From: Phocaeicola coprocola DSM 17136
GTDB taxonomy: Bacteria; Bacteroidota; Bacteroidia; Bacteroidales; Bacteroidaceae
NCBI RefSeq assembly: GCF_000154845.1
Contig: NZ_DS981439.1
Span: 18,609-82,608 of the forward strand
DNA: 64,000 nt
Reading direction: 5' to 3'
In this document: positions 26,304 to 36,117 of the stretch, piece by piece
How positions within the stretch are numbered: the first letter of the stretch is position 1
Layout: each line of letters opens with the position of its first letter
The notes under the pieces: generated by a model
Databases searched by the model: none
Seen by the model: the letters and a program-made list of their open reading frames with translations, nothing else
What the model was told of the DNA's origin: nothing
Program-made: the position numbers and the translations under genes

Positions 26304-27164
26304 ATGATTGCATTTATAGAAAAATTAAACAGCGAAGTCCTGCGGAGTATCGAACGTATCGAATCGCGGGATACCGACGTGTTGAAAAAGTCGCTTGAAG
26401 CGTCACGTGTCCTGGGAGAAGCGTTCGACCGTTTGAAACAATATATCATCGGCTACCGTTTTCAAAACGATGACGAGGAAATAAAGTTCTTCAAAGAAAT
26501 CAAACCTCGTCTTTTTTGCCGTCTGATCTATTACCGCAAGCTCTACAATATCGAGATGAACCGTCCGGTAGGAAGTATCGAGGCACAACGGGAGTACCTG
26601 GACGCCCATGTTCGGGCCATCAACGCGTACACGCAGAAACGCCTCGACTTTATCCGCTATTTCCGCAGCGGCGCTACACACCTGGACAGCCTCTATTTCC
26701 TGCGCGGGCAGACCGACACGGAGCAATACCTGGAAACCTTCTACTATGAACTCGACCCGCAGTTTTCGACAAACGCGGATTTCAAGGTGGCGAAAATCCT
26801 GGCCAACGATATGTTGTCGGTTTATCTTATGGGCGAATTGGAATCACTGGAGAGCACGAACCTCCGGAACATGGTTCTGCCATTGCCTGACGTGCGTCCG
26901 ACATGGCAGGACTCGAAGACGGATCTGACGGAACTTATTTACCTGCTCGACAGTAAAGGCTGTTTCGGCAATGTGCCACTCACGCAACTTGCCAGCTACA
27001 TTTCCAACGCTTTCAACGTACACCTCGACATGAACCTTTCGAGGACATTCTGCGATATGAAAATCCGAAACAACCCGACACCGTGGCTTGACAAGGCGAA
27101 AGAGGCCCTGCTTAAACGTATGCAGACGTGGAAGCGAAACAAGAAAAACGGCAATTCCGAGTAG
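26304..27164 (+). CDS. rteC: RteC-family regulator, module 1
   Basis: 286 residues with the RteC layout: a helical N-terminal half with EEIKFFKEIKPRLFCRLIYYRKLYNIE, a central FYYELDPQFSTNADFKVAKILANDML, and a winged-helix-like C-terminus (LTELIYLLDSKGCFG ... DLNLSRTFCDMK). In CTnDOT, RteC activates the excision operon by binding upstream of its first gene. The next gene here is an excisionase-like HTH, matching that arrangement. Module 2 carries a diverged copy. Confidence 0.9.
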   Translation: MIAFIEKLNSEVLRSIERIESRDTDVLKKSLEASRVLGEAFDRLKQYIIGYRFQNDDEEIKFFKEIKPRLFCRLIYYRKLYNIEMNRPVGSIEAQREYLDAHVRAINAYTQKRLDFIRYFRSGATHLDSLYFLRGQTDTEQYLETFYYELDPQFSTNADFKVAKILANDMLSVYLMGELESLESTNLRNMVLPLPDVRPTWQDSKTDLTELIYLLDSKGCFGNVPLTQLASYISNAFNVHLDMNLSRTFCDMKIRNNPTPWLDKAKEALLKRMQTWKRNKKNGNSE

Positions 27165-27292
27165 AACATGAACCGGTAAAGCACTCTATTTCTTATAGAA
27201 GCACTGATAATCAGCGTTGTATATAACAAAAGAACCGAGGTCGGTTTTCCCCCGTAACTCTCGAAAGGAACTTTCCCGAACGCCCGTATTTG

Positions 27293-27319
27293 CACCCGTA
27301 TAAGGAGCCGATACGGGTG
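27293..27319. promoter_or_regulatory. Perfect inverted repeat upstream of excisionase-like genes
   Basis: CACCCGTAT / ATACGGGTG, 9 bp perfect, with a 9-nt spacer, in the 397-nt gap between rteC and the first HTH gene. In CTnDOT the RteC protein binds inverted half-sites upstream of xis2c, so this is a candidate RteC site or a leader hairpin. The rest of the gap holds no gene. Confidence 0.4.
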
Positions 27320-27526
27320 TTCCGTTGTAGCCCCGTCCGGATTAGAACACCGTTAAGCGTTGAATCACAGTATGCTATCGCATTTCTGCCAATAAAAATA
27401 CCGAGTACGGGCAGCGGATTTCGGCAAAAAACACTGCCTTCTTCACCGCATGAACCGTTGAGAATCAGTTCACTGCAAATTATCAAAAAAAGTCGTACCG
27501 ACCTCGTTTTAAGCTGTCCATATAAG

Positions 27527-27537
27527 CCCGACCTTTG
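27527..27537 (+). promoter_or_regulatory. Variant -7 box of the HTH gene
   Basis: CCCGACCTTTG ends 24 nt before the ATG at 27562. The equivalent gene in module 2 has CCCGAACTTTG at 51134-51144, 23 nt before its ATG. TAnnTTTG is altered to GAnnTTTG in both, which may explain dependence on an activator. Confidence 0.4.
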
Positions 27538-27561
27538 TAACAGACTAAAAAACAAAGGAGT

Positions 27562-27873
27562 ATGAAAATCATAGTGATCGGTTCGCGAGCCTATAACGAG
27601 CTTGTCGGGCGTATAGAGAAAATAGAGGCTGCAATCGCCTCTCTCCCTGAAAAGGGGCGTGCATGGAATAAGGAGTATATAAACGACGAATGGATGGACG
27701 GCGAGCAGGTCTGCCGTTACCTGGGCATCAGCGGGCGTACCCTTCAACGCCTCCGCTCGGATCACGTGATCACCTATTCGGCCATCAACCGGAAGCTGTA
27801 TTATTCCCTCACGGAAATCCGCCGTGTGCTGAAGGAGCGTTCCGTGCGGCGCAAAAACCGACCAAAGGAGTAG
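27562..27873 (+). CDS. Excisionase-like HTH protein (Xis2c-like)
   Basis: 103 residues. A short N-terminal helix is followed by a MerR-like winged helix (WMDGEQVCRYLGISGRTLQRLRSDHVITYSAINRKLYYSLTEIRRVL). Small proteins of this type directly after rteC act as recombination directionality factors in CTnDOT. Starts 3 nt upstream of a second HTH gene's leader; both are probably co-transcribed. Confidence 0.8.
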   Translation: MKIIVIGSRAYNELVGRIEKIEAAIASLPEKGRAWNKEYINDEWMDGEQVCRYLGISGRTLQRLRSDHVITYSAINRKLYYSLTEIRRVLKERSVRRKNRPKE

Positions 27874-27876
27874 GCC

Positions 27877-28203
27877 ATGTTTCTGGATAAGGAATATTTC
27901 GACGGATGGATGCAGCGGCTCTCGGAACGGCTGGAACGTATTGAGAAGCTGTGCGCGGGGGACGTGGAGCAACCGCTTTCCATCCTGCCTGACGGGGAGC
28001 GTCTTCTGGACAATTACGACCTGTGCCGTATGCTCAATATCAGCAAGCGCACACTCCAGCGTTACCGCACCTCGGGAGAGCTGCCTTACGAGATGATCTA
28101 TCACAAGACCTTCTACCGGGAATCGGACGTCCTGCGGTTCATCGAGCGTAACTTCAGTAATTTCCGCAAGCTGAAAAAGGATCGTCCTGCCGGTTCCGGT
28201 TAG
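27877..28203 (+). CDS. Second excisionase-like HTH protein (Xis2d-like)
   Basis: 108 residues: coiled helical start, then LLDNYDLCRMLNISKRTLQRYRTSGELPYEMIYHKTFYRESDVLRFIE, again a MerR-like wing. It starts 3 nt after the preceding stop. The two-HTH pair after rteC mirrors xis2c/xis2d of CTnDOT. Module 2 has only one such gene. Confidence 0.78.
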   Translation: MFLDKEYFDGWMQRLSERLERIEKLCAGDVEQPLSILPDGERLLDNYDLCRMLNISKRTLQRYRTSGELPYEMIYHKTFYRESDVLRFIERNFSNFRKLKKDRPAGSG

Positions 28204-28302
28204 GCCCTGTCCCGAGAGTCCGGCGTCATGGAAAAACGCGGAGATACATGGAATAAGGCACGACAAGGCGGTACAACCGTTCGATATTTGCCGTAAAATC
28301 AG

Positions 28303-28310
28303 TATGTTTG
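28303..28310 (+). promoter_or_regulatory. -7 box before the DUF1016 gene
   Basis: TATGTTTG, 28 nt before the ATG at 28339. A TTTG lies only 12 nt upstream of it, so the -33 element is uncertain. Confidence 0.4.
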
Positions 28311-28338
28311 CACTTGGAAGCCTATATAATAATGAACA

Positions 28339-29352
28339 ATGAAAGAAACAGATAAAATATATCCTGCCGACAAAGGGGAGGAAGAGCTGCTGCATAACGT
28401 GCGCCATATCTTGCAGGAAGCGCGCGCGAAGGTGATACATCATGTCAATTCGACCCTCGTGAGGGCTTACTGGCAGGTAGGGAAATATATAGTGGAGTAC
28501 GAGCAGCAGGGAACCGGCCGTGCCGGATATGGCAAGGCTGTCATCAACACCCTTTCCAGGCGGCTCGTGGCGGAGTTCGGAAACGGGTTCACGGCCACCA
28601 ACCTGCGGTACATGAGGCAGTTTTACCAGTGCTACCCGAAATATCACACGCTGTGTGATAAATTGAGTTGGTCGCATTGCCGCACGCTTCTCAAGGTGTC
28701 GGGCGATGCCGCCCGTGATTTTTACCTGCACGAGTGCGTCAAGGAAAACTGGAGTGTCCGGCAGCTCGACCGCCAAATCAACACGCTTTTCTATGACCGC
28801 TTGCTGGCCAGCCGAGACAAGAAAGCCGTGAAAGAGGAGATTTCCCGTACCGAACCCGGGCGTGTCGAACCCAAAGAGATCATCCGCGACCCGTATATCC
28901 TGGAGTTTCTCGGTATCCCCCAGGGAGAGCATTTTCTGGAAACCGATCTGGAGCAACTGCTCATCAGCCGCTTGCAGCGCTTGATGCTCGAACTCGGGAA
29001 AGGCTTCGCCTTCGTCGCGCGACAGAAGCGTATCTCCTTCGACGACAAGCATTTCTACATCGACCTGGTCTTTTACAATTACCTGGCCCGCTGTTTCGTT
29101 TTAATAGACCTTAAATCCGGGGAGCTGACCCATCAGGATTTGGGGCAGATGCAGATGTATGTCAATTACTACACCCGTGAGTTGATGAATCCCGGGGATA
29201 ACCCTCCGGTGGGTATCGTCCTCTGCGCGGAGAAAAACGACGCGGTCGTCCGTTATACGCTGCCCGAAGATGAAAAGCAGGTCTTCGCCGCCCAGTACAT
29301 GACCTATCTTCCCACGCAGGAGGAGCTGCAAACACTCTTGCAGGAAGTGTGA
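28339..29352 (+). CDS. DUF1016 / YhcG-type PDDEXK nuclease
   Basis: 337 residues. The N-terminal half (ARAKVIHHVNSTLVRAYWQVGKYIVEYEQQG ... NLRYMRQFYQCYP) is the DUF1016 helical domain and the C-terminal half (FYIDLVFYNYLARCFVLIDLKSGELTHQDLGQMQMYVNYY) is the PDDEXK nuclease domain with D and DLK active-site residues. Such proteins are frequent on mobile elements and near restriction systems; the exact role is unknown. It ends at a bidirectional terminator. Confidence 0.85.
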   Translation: MKETDKIYPADKGEEELLHNVRHILQEARAKVIHHVNSTLVRAYWQVGKYIVEYEQQGTGRAGYGKAVINTLSRRLVAEFGNGFTATNLRYMRQFYQCYPKYHTLCDKLSWSHCRTLLKVSGDAARDFYLHECVKENWSVRQLDRQINTLFYDRLLASRDKKAVKEEISRTEPGRVEPKEIIRDPYILEFLGIPQGEHFLETDLEQLLISRLQRLMLELGKGFAFVARQKRISFDDKHFYIDLVFYNYLARCFVLIDLKSGELTHQDLGQMQMYVNYYTRELMNPGDNPPVGIVLCAEKNDAVVRYTLPEDEKQVFAAQYMTYLPTQEELQTLLQEV

Positions 29353-29375
29353 CGACAACGCTCACGGGCATATGA

Positions 29376-29412
29376 AAAAAGCCGATGGAAATATGTACTT
29401 CCGTCGGCTTTT
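29376..29412. terminator. Bidirectional terminator
   Basis: AAAAAGCCGATGGAA pairs with TTCCGTCGGCTTTT (one bulge) around an 8-nt loop. It lies between the convergent DUF1016 and methylase-helicase genes and stops both. Confidence 0.85.
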
Positions 29413-29415
29413 CGC

Positions 29416-32400
29416 TTACATCTTGATCCCTTTCTTCGCGGGGCCGTTCTCCGGCGGGCTGCCCACGCCCGCGATCACGATGCGCCCCCCGGAGGCGTCG
29501 GCAATCTGCCGCAGCCGGGAAGGAATACGGGCCGCCGTGTTGTTTTCCTTCGGGAGCTCTTCCGCCGTGTCATGCCGTTCCCGGCACACGTCGTTATCCT
29601 CCTCCGCCTCCTTTCCCTCGCTCTCTTCTATCGATTTGAGGCTTTGCTGTATCCTGCGGTCTATTTCCGTCAGGTCAGCTTTCAGGGCCGTCAGTTCGGG
29701 CTCCTTGCGCCAGGAACTTTCCACCACTTCCCGCAGGACGGGAATATCTTTCTCCAGTTCCTCGTTCTTTTTCCGGAATTTTTCCAGTGTCGGCTCGATG
29801 GTCGCGAGCGCGTGGATGAAGTTCATCGCCGCCAGTCGCGGGTCGGAGGCGATATTCCCGTAGTTATACTGGTATAGATAATCCCCTTCACCCCGGACAT
29901 AAAAACGGTTCTGCACCAGGTCGAGCCCGTCTTTCCCGGTCGTTTCGCTCTGGACGAGCAGTTCGAACCCGTAGAGGCTCCCGATGGGTTCGAGCCTGTC
30001 GAGCGTGCGTGCCGTTTCGGCGATACGGTTGAGCTGTTTCCCGATGAGCTTGGGGTCGGAGGTTTCCAGCCCGTTCAGTTTCACGGGATTGCGGTACGAG
30101 CCGTCCTCGTTGAACTCGACGCGGGCCTTGAAGTGTTCCAGATCCTTGCCGATACGCCGTATCAGGTCGTTGTTCTTCTCTATCTTCTCCGTGATCTGCT
30201 CCAGCTTGTAGCGGCTCGATGATTTGCCGCGCACGAATGCCTGGCGTTCGCTTTCGAGCGTGGCGATCTTCTTCTCCAGGCGGGCCTTGTCCAGCAGGTC
30301 TGTATTTCCCGAGAGGACGGCGACATACTCGGAAAAATTCATGCCGCTCTTCTCGTCGATGGCCCCCTCGTCGATGGTACGGCTTCCCATGTTGTTGGTC
30401 TTGAGCTGGCGGATGAACAGTTGCTTGTTGTGCAACAGCCCGAACTTGTAGGCGTCGAGCGACTTCTCGACGGCGTATAATATCACGTCCACCTTGTTGT
30501 CGGCATGGAGTTTGGCGATCTCGTTCCCGGTGCGTATTCCCCGCCCGTCGCGCTGCTCCAGGTCGCTGGGACGCCAGGGGCAGTCCAGGTGGTGTATCGC
30601 CACGCAGCGTTTCTGCGCGTTCACTCCCGTCCCGAGCATCTCGGTCGATCCGAAGAGTACGCGGATTTTCCCGGCGTTCATACCGGCGATCATCTCCTTG
30701 CGCGCTTTTTCCGAGGTCGCCTCCTGGATGAACCGCACCTCGCTTTGGGGTATGCCGTAATCCTCCGCGAGTTTACGCCGTATCTCGGAATAGACGTTCC
30801 ACCCCGCTCCGGGTTTGTAGGTTCCCAGGTCGGAGAATACGAACTGCGTACCTTTGTACGCCTCGAAACGGCGGTAGTAACCGGCAATCATACGGGCGCA
30901 GTGGCTCGCCTTGTTGTCCACGTGGTCGCTGTATAGTTCGGGGTCTATCATACGCATATCGAGCGACATCTTGCGGGCGTAGTCTGTGGCAATGAGCATT
31001 TTCGCCTTTTCCTCCCGCTCCGAGAGCGGCAGGCGGCCCAGGAGCGTGGCATCGCCCGATTTGGCGAACTGCACCAGCCGTTCTATGAACTCCGTCTGCT
31101 GGGGTGTCGGCGGGATATTGTGCAATATCTCGTTCTTTTGCGGTCGGTCGATCCCTATATCCTCCGCCGAGCGGTAATCTGTAATCTCGGAGTAGAACAT
31201 GGCCAGTTCGGGAACCTTGATGAAATATCGGAACCGTTCTTTCTGCACGACCTCGTTGGTCACGGAAAACTCGTAGTCGATGGTTTTCTTGGCAAATATG
31301 GCCGCCCAGGCATCGAAGGTGCGGATATTCTGACGCTCCAGTTCCTTCGGGCGCAGGTACTTGAAAAGCAGGTACAGTTCCGTGAGCGAGTTGGAGATGG
31401 TCGTTCCCGAGAGGAACGTCGCCCCCAGGTCGCGGCCCGTGCGCTGCTGTATGGTACGCAGCGCGAAAAGCATGTTGAGCGCCCGCTGCGACCCCTCGGG
31501 ATTTCCGAGGCCCGCCACCCGGTCATGCCGGGTCGTGAAAGTCAGGTTCTTGAATTTGTGGCTCTCGTCCACGTAGAGGTGGTCGATACCCATGAGGCGG
31601 AAGTCCACGGCGTCGTCCTTGCGTGTTTCCAGCGCGTGCGCCACCTTCTGCAACTTGGCTTCCAGGTTGGCCTTGCGTTTCTGACACCCTTTCATCATGG
31701 CGCGGGAAACGTCCCTGCCTTGTGCTTTGAGCACTTCGAGGTTCTCCTCCACACAGTCCAGCTCGGCCTGCAATATCTCCTGCTGTATCTCCGGGGACTG
31801 GGGTATCATGCCGAACTGTTCGTGCGAGAGGATCACGGCGTCCCAGTCGTTGTTGCGTATCTCCCGGAAGATGCGCTCACGCTTCCGGGGCGTGAAATCC
31901 TCCTTGCCCGGGTAGAGGACTTTGGCCATCGGGTAAGCGGTGCAGAACGTCCGGGCTATTTCATGGATGTTGGCTTTCAGCCCGATAATCATGGGTTTGT
32001 TGGCCAGCCCGAGGCGTTTCTTCTCGTAGGCCCCGCAGCACATGATAAGGGTCTTTCCGCCGCCCACCTCGTGGTCGATTATCCCGCCGCCGAGCAGTTT
32101 GTCCATCCATATCGCGTCCTTCTGGCTGTCATACAGTTTGTCGATTCCCAGCCCCTTGAGGTCGAGGTCGGGGAATTCCTGGTGCGTCCCGTCGTACTTC
32201 GGGCGCACGTAACAGTTGAAAGTACGGTTATAGAGGTCTGTCAGGCGGTCTTTGAAGTCGGACGACTGCTCGCGCAGCCATTCGGGGAAAGCACCCCGGA
32301 TCTCGTCTATCTTGCTGTTGGCGAGCTGTATGGCCTCCCCGTCACGCACCTTGACCTCCCGCCGTTCGCCGTCCACCCATTTGAGGACGGTCTTGGTGAT

Positions 32401-35400
32401 GTCGGGCGAAGTGTTTTGCAGGGCGTGTTTCAAAAGGTGCAGGCCGTTGTACTTACGGGTCTGCGCGCTGACGGCATACTGCTCCGTGATCTTCACGTTC
32501 GTCGCTTCCGCCTTCACGCCGTACTCGTCCAGGTTGGAGGCGAAGGTGATCTTCACCTCCGTATCGAAGAGCGAGGAGGCGAAACGCTCGTAAACACCTT
32601 TTGGAATCCACCGTTCGCCCAGGTTGAAGTCCAGGTCGTCGAAAGCGATGGGTTTGGGCGTCGCCTCGCGCAGAGCCTCCAGCGATTCCCGGGCCGGGGC
32701 GTGGTCGGGATTCTCCCGCAGGAACGCCTCGATCCGGTCGGCTTTCCCGATGACATTGCCGGCGATGAACTTGTCGGCAACCTCGTAGCCGTCCGTTTCC
32801 GGGTTGTAATAGATGCGTCCTTTCAGTTCCCCGAGTATTCCCTCCACGGTAGTTCCCGTGAGCGAGGCCATGTAGTGCGGTTCCACCCGGCCGTACTTGT
32901 TCAGGCTGGCCACAAGGGCCTCCGAAGCGTCGTCGGCGTGCGTGATCTCATCGGGATTGAAGGCCACGGGACGCTCGAAGATGTCGGCTTTGCGTGCCTT
33001 GCCGTCGATGTAACGCTCCAGCGACAGAATCTCCGTCCCCCGCGCGTCCATCTTGATCAGGTCGAGGTTGCGTTTGTCATTGAGCCGTCCGAAGCGTTCG
33101 GTGAAATTGTCGTAAAGCCGGTTGAGCATCTCCCGCAGGGCGGGGTTCGCCGTCAGCGTTTCCGCCTCGTTGTTATAAAGGTGGTAATAGGCATCGCGTA
33201 TCTCGATATACATGGAGGCTTTCGTCCGTTGTGCAGGCGTGAGTTCCAGCGGGTGGAACATGGGTTGCAGGGATTCAGTCTCCCGCAGGTAGCCGACCCG
33301 GTTTTGTCCGTCCGTGACGAGTGTCCCCTCGCGGAAATAGGGGGCGACCTCCCCCTCGAACGGGCGGGGTTTCATATCCGCCTCCCGTATCTGCGGCGTT
33401 TCTTTACCGGGTTCTTCCTCCTCCGGATTTTCCGGCGTGTCGAACAAGCTGCCCGTTCTCGGCGTACCGGCGGCTTGTTTTCGTCTGTCTTTCGGGGCTT
33501 CCGTCGGGGGGCGTACCGCCTGCCGTTCCCGCTGTTCCGGGGTTTCCTGCTGCCGGGCGCTTTGTCGGCGTAGTTCCGCCCTCCGTTCCGGGGTAAGCGA
33601 CATCATCATCTCGTAAAAGCCGTTGATCGGCGGGTTGTCCTCCCAGTTCAGGGAGGCATACAAGTCTTCGGGATCACGCTCCGGTGGCGTCGTTTTCGGC
33701 ATTTCGCTCTTCTGTTCCTCCGGAGAGGAGGCCGGGGCGAATAATGAGGGTTGTCGGGGCGTCTTCCGCTTTGCTCCCCGGCGGCTGTTCCTTTTCTTGG
33801 ATATACCGAGTTCTGCCTGCCGCCGCTCCTCGGCGCTGAAGCCGAACAGATCGTAGAGCGTCAGCAACGGTTCCTGCTGCACGTTTACCGGTTCGGCAGC
33901 TTGGGTGGCAGGTGCGGGAGCCGCCGTTTCCACCGTGTCGAAAAGCGACCCGGCGAAGCCCTCCCGCGGTTTCGGTTCCGTTATTCCGCCCACGTGCTGC
34001 ACGGGAGTATCCGTCATGCCGAAATCTTCGGGTTTCGGCGGGTGTTGCTCCCACAAGCGATTCTCCCGCTCCTTCGACCAGGCCCCGAAGTCGGCCAGAT
34101 CCTCCCCGGTCGGTTCTCCGGCGGATGTGGCGGCAGAATCCGGTAACGCTTGTCCGGGTTTGTTTTCGATTCGGGTAATCTCCCCGGTTTCGGTATCGAC
34201 ATGGTAGCCCTGTGCCGCCATTTCGGCGACGACGCGGCGTTTTTCCTCCTCTTCCCGCTGCTGCTGAAGGTTACGGGCATCGGCGATAATCTCCTTGACG
34301 ATTTCTCCGGCAAGGCGGGGCTCGTGTCTTTCGGCACGCTGGCGTTCCGCCTGACGGGGACGGGACAATTCCCGCTCCGGTGTACCGGGTGTCTGTTCCG
34401 GAGCATGTTCCAGGCAATAACTCTCGTTGAAATGCCGGTTGAAATCCTCCGAGAGCATACGCCGCATCTCCCGGTCGATGCCGTCCACGCCCTCCGCGTG
34501 GGTGAACTCCATCGCCGGTTTGCCGTAGGGGTCTTTGCCTACTTTGGCCTCGGTATGGATCACCCTGTCGAACGACTGGAAAAGGTTGTTTATCCGGATG
34601 CCGTTCGACAGCTTGCGGGATTCGATGAAATCCCGCTGCCGTTCGGACAGTTCCCCCGTGGCGGCTTTCTTTTGCAGGATAACCAGGTCGCTGCCGACCT
34701 CCGTCCCCGCGTGTTCTGTAAAGAGGTTGTTCGGCAGCCGGATGGCCGATACGGGCTCGCAGCGGTTCATCAGCCACTCGCGCACGGGGCGTCCCTGCTC
34801 GGCGTTCAATACTCCCTGCGAGGTGATGAATGCCACCAGGCCGCCCTCGCGTACCATATCGACGGACTTCATGAAAAAATAGTTGTGCAGCGCCCGTGTG
34901 CCTTGCCGCCGCACGGGGTCGGTATGGGTGGAGAAGAACGGGTCGAAGAGCGCCACGTCCCCGAAAGGGATGTTGCTCACGGCCACGTCGTAGTAACCGG
35001 CGTATTTGGGTTCGATGCGCTCGAATCCCTGTACCCGCACCCGTTTTTCGGGGTGCAGGTGCTTCAGGATCAACCCCGTGGCGGGGTCTTTCTCGAAGCA
35101 GGTGATCTCCGCATAGGGGGCGTGGAAATCCACGGCACTGACGAAAACCCCCGTTCCCGCACTGGGGTCAAGAATACGTTTGGGGACGATCCGCGTGTCC
35201 CATATCGCCTCCACGATGGCGTCTGCCACTTTCGGGGGCGTGTAAAAAGCCGTCAGGACGGAGTTCTTGATCCCGTCCATGTAGCGCTTGTATTCCCGTT
35301 CGTCGGGGGTGTTCGCCCTGATGACCTCGTGCAACTCGGCCACGAGCGTTGCCATGCCGTCCTTGTCCGGTTTCCCGGTGGGGTTTTCCAGCACTTCCTT

Positions 35401-35538
35401 GATGGCGCCGAAGCCGCTGTATGCGCCGAGTGTCCTTTCTTCTTCGGGAGTCGGCGCCCGCCGTTCCCTGTCGAGCGTGAAGGCCGTCTTCAGCGCGTCG
35501 ATATTCTGGCGGAGGTGGGTTTTCTTATTGAATGCCAT
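29416..35538 (-). CDS. Giant DNA methylase-helicase (DarB/Orf3-like)
   Basis: 2040 residues. N-terminal N6-adenine methylase fold with motif [10 protein letters not shown] (124-132) and SNIPFG where NPPF/Y is usual (about 188-193). A proline/glutamate-rich linker (about 380-720) follows, then an SNF2/DEAD-like helicase: Walker A-type HEVGGGKT near 1155, YVDESHKF, and the C-terminal VNAQKRC ... [15 protein letters not shown] with arginine fingers. A coiled tail closes it. Similar giant proteins are carried by Bacteroides ICEs and resemble phage DarB antirestriction proteins; a protective or excision-linked role is inference. Confidence 0.82.
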   Translation of the reverse strand: MAFNKKTHLRQNIDALKTAFTLDRERRAPTPEEERTLGAYSGFGAIKEVLENPTGKPDKDGMATLVAELHEVIRANTPDEREYKRYMDGIKNSVLTAFYTPPKVADAIVEAIWDTRIVPKRILDPSAGTGVFVSAVDFHAPYAEITCFEKDPATGLILKHLHPEKRVRVQGFERIEPKYAGYYDVAVSNIPFGDVALFDPFFSTHTDPVRRQGTRALHNYFFMKSVDMVREGGLVAFITSQGVLNAEQGRPVREWLMNRCEPVSAIRLPNNLFTEHAGTEVGSDLVILQKKAATGELSERQRDFIESRKLSNGIRINNLFQSFDRVIHTEAKVGKDPYGKPAMEFTHAEGVDGIDREMRRMLSEDFNRHFNESYCLEHAPEQTPGTPERELSRPRQAERQRAERHEPRLAGEIVKEIIADARNLQQQREEEEKRRVVAEMAAQGYHVDTETGEITRIENKPGQALPDSAATSAGEPTGEDLADFGAWSKERENRLWEQHPPKPEDFGMTDTPVQHVGGITEPKPREGFAGSLFDTVETAAPAPATQAAEPVNVQQEPLLTLYDLFGFSAEERRQAELGISKKRNSRRGAKRKTPRQPSLFAPASSPEEQKSEMPKTTPPERDPEDLYASLNWEDNPPINGFYEMMMSLTPERRAELRRQSARQQETPEQRERQAVRPPTEAPKDRRKQAAGTPRTGSLFDTPENPEEEEPGKETPQIREADMKPRPFEGEVAPYFREGTLVTDGQNRVGYLRETESLQPMFHPLELTPAQRTKASMYIEIRDAYYHLYNNEAETLTANPALREMLNRLYDNFTERFGRLNDKRNLDLIKMDARGTEILSLERYIDGKARKADIFERPVAFNPDEITHADDASEALVASLNKYGRVEPHYMASLTGTTVEGILGELKGRIYYNPETDGYEVADKFIAGNVIGKADRIEAFLRENPDHAPARESLEALREATPKPIAFDDLDFNLGERWIPKGVYERFASSLFDTEVKITFASNLDEYGVKAEATNVKITEQYAVSAQTRKYNGLHLLKHALQNTSPDITKTVLKWVDGERREVKVRDGEAIQLANSKIDEIRGAFPEWLREQSSDFKDRLTDLYNRTFNCYVRPKYDGTHQEFPDLDLKGLGIDKLYDSQKDAIWMDKLLGGGIIDHEVGGGKTLIMCCGAYEKKRLGLANKPMIIGLKANIHEIARTFCTAYPMAKVLYPGKEDFTPRKRERIFREIRNNDWDAVILSHEQFGMIPQSPEIQQEILQAELDCVEENLEVLKAQGRDVSRAMMKGCQKRKANLEAKLQKVAHALETRKDDAVDFRLMGIDHLYVDESHKFKNLTFTTRHDRVAGLGNPEGSQRALNMLFALRTIQQRTGRDLGATFLSGTTISNSLTELYLLFKYLRPKELERQNIRTFDAWAAIFAKKTIDYEFSVTNEVVQKERFRYFIKVPELAMFYSEITDYRSAEDIGIDRPQKNEILHNIPPTPQQTEFIERLVQFAKSGDATLLGRLPLSEREEKAKMLIATDYARKMSLDMRMIDPELYSDHVDNKASHCARMIAGYYRRFEAYKGTQFVFSDLGTYKPGAGWNVYSEIRRKLAEDYGIPQSEVRFIQEATSEKARKEMIAGMNAGKIRVLFGSTEMLGTGVNAQKRCVAIHHLDCPWRPSDLEQRDGRGIRTGNEIAKLHADNKVDVILYAVEKSLDAYKFGLLHNKQLFIRQLKTNNMGSRTIDEGAIDEKSGMNFSEYVAVLSGNTDLLDKARLEKKIATLESERQAFVRGKSSSRYKLEQITEKIEKNNDLIRRIGKDLEHFKARVEFNEDGSYRNPVKLNGLETSDPKLIGKQLNRIAETARTLDRLEPIGSLYGFELLVQSETTGKDGLDLVQNRFYVRGEGDYLYQYNYGNIASDPRLAAMNFIHALATIEPTLEKFRKKNEELEKDIPVLREVVESSWRKEPELTALKADLTEIDRRIQQSLKSIEESEGKEAEEDNDVCRERHDTAEELPKENNTAARIPSRLRQIADASGGRIVIAGVGSPPENGPAKKGIKM

Positions 35539-35974
35539 CTTCGAGAAGTATTTGGACGGTTCCCGTCAGTTCGGTATAGAACAGTTCGTAGTCGGGCGTG
35601 TCGGCGAAGTCGTCCGTGAGGTCGTACTTCTCCAGCACCCCGCGGCAGAGGGGCAGCAGGCGTAGAGCCGCCTGCCGGGCGGTATCCTCGGGAATCTCCG
35701 CCTCGAATTCCCTCCAGAGGATGTTTACCAGCGTGTTGTAGGGTGAAAAGTGCAGTCCGCGGCAGAGTTCCTCGCGGGCAATTTCTTCGGCCTCGATGTG
35801 GTTGCAGCCCGAACGGATCGCCTCGCTGTACGCTTGGGCGGCGCTGTCGGCCCGCTCGGCGATGAACTCACTTTCGGCGATGAGTTCCGGGTGGCTGTCC
35901 TTGAGGTAGGATAGTAACGAAAGTCCGTAATAGGACAATTCCCCCGTGGGGGTATGGTGTTGCTTGTCTGGCAT
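35525..35974 (-). CDS. DUF1896 family protein
   Basis: 149 residues from ATG 35974 ([24 protein letters not shown]...). Soluble and helical; the block [44 protein letters not shown] is typical of DUF1896 proteins that accompany the giant methylase in these elements. Its stop overlaps the start of the methylase gene. The leader contains the recurrent CCACTAAAAA motif. Confidence 0.78.
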   Translation of the reverse strand: MPDKQHHTPTGELSYYGLSLLSYLKDSHPELIAESEFIAERADSAAQAYSEAIRSGCNHIEAEEIAREELCRGLHFSPYNTLVNILWREFEAEIPEDTARQAALRLLPLCRGVLEKYDLTDDFADTPDYELFYTELTGTVQILLEDGIQ

Positions 35975-36117
35975 GATAAGAATTTTTAGTGGTCGTTGAT
36001 AATCGGGGAAGAGAAAGGCGCCCCGGGTTCCCACCCGAAGCGCCGACCACTGAAAAAATCCTTATCAAACAAGCGTATCTCGTTATGACAGGTCTTTTCC
36101 AGTGGCAAAGGTAACGA

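Noticed and set aside
31120..33573. A long plus-strand frame opposite the methylase-helicase gene
   Set aside because: It is the complement of a high-G+C coding gene; the minus-strand protein has clear motifs and the plus frame has none.
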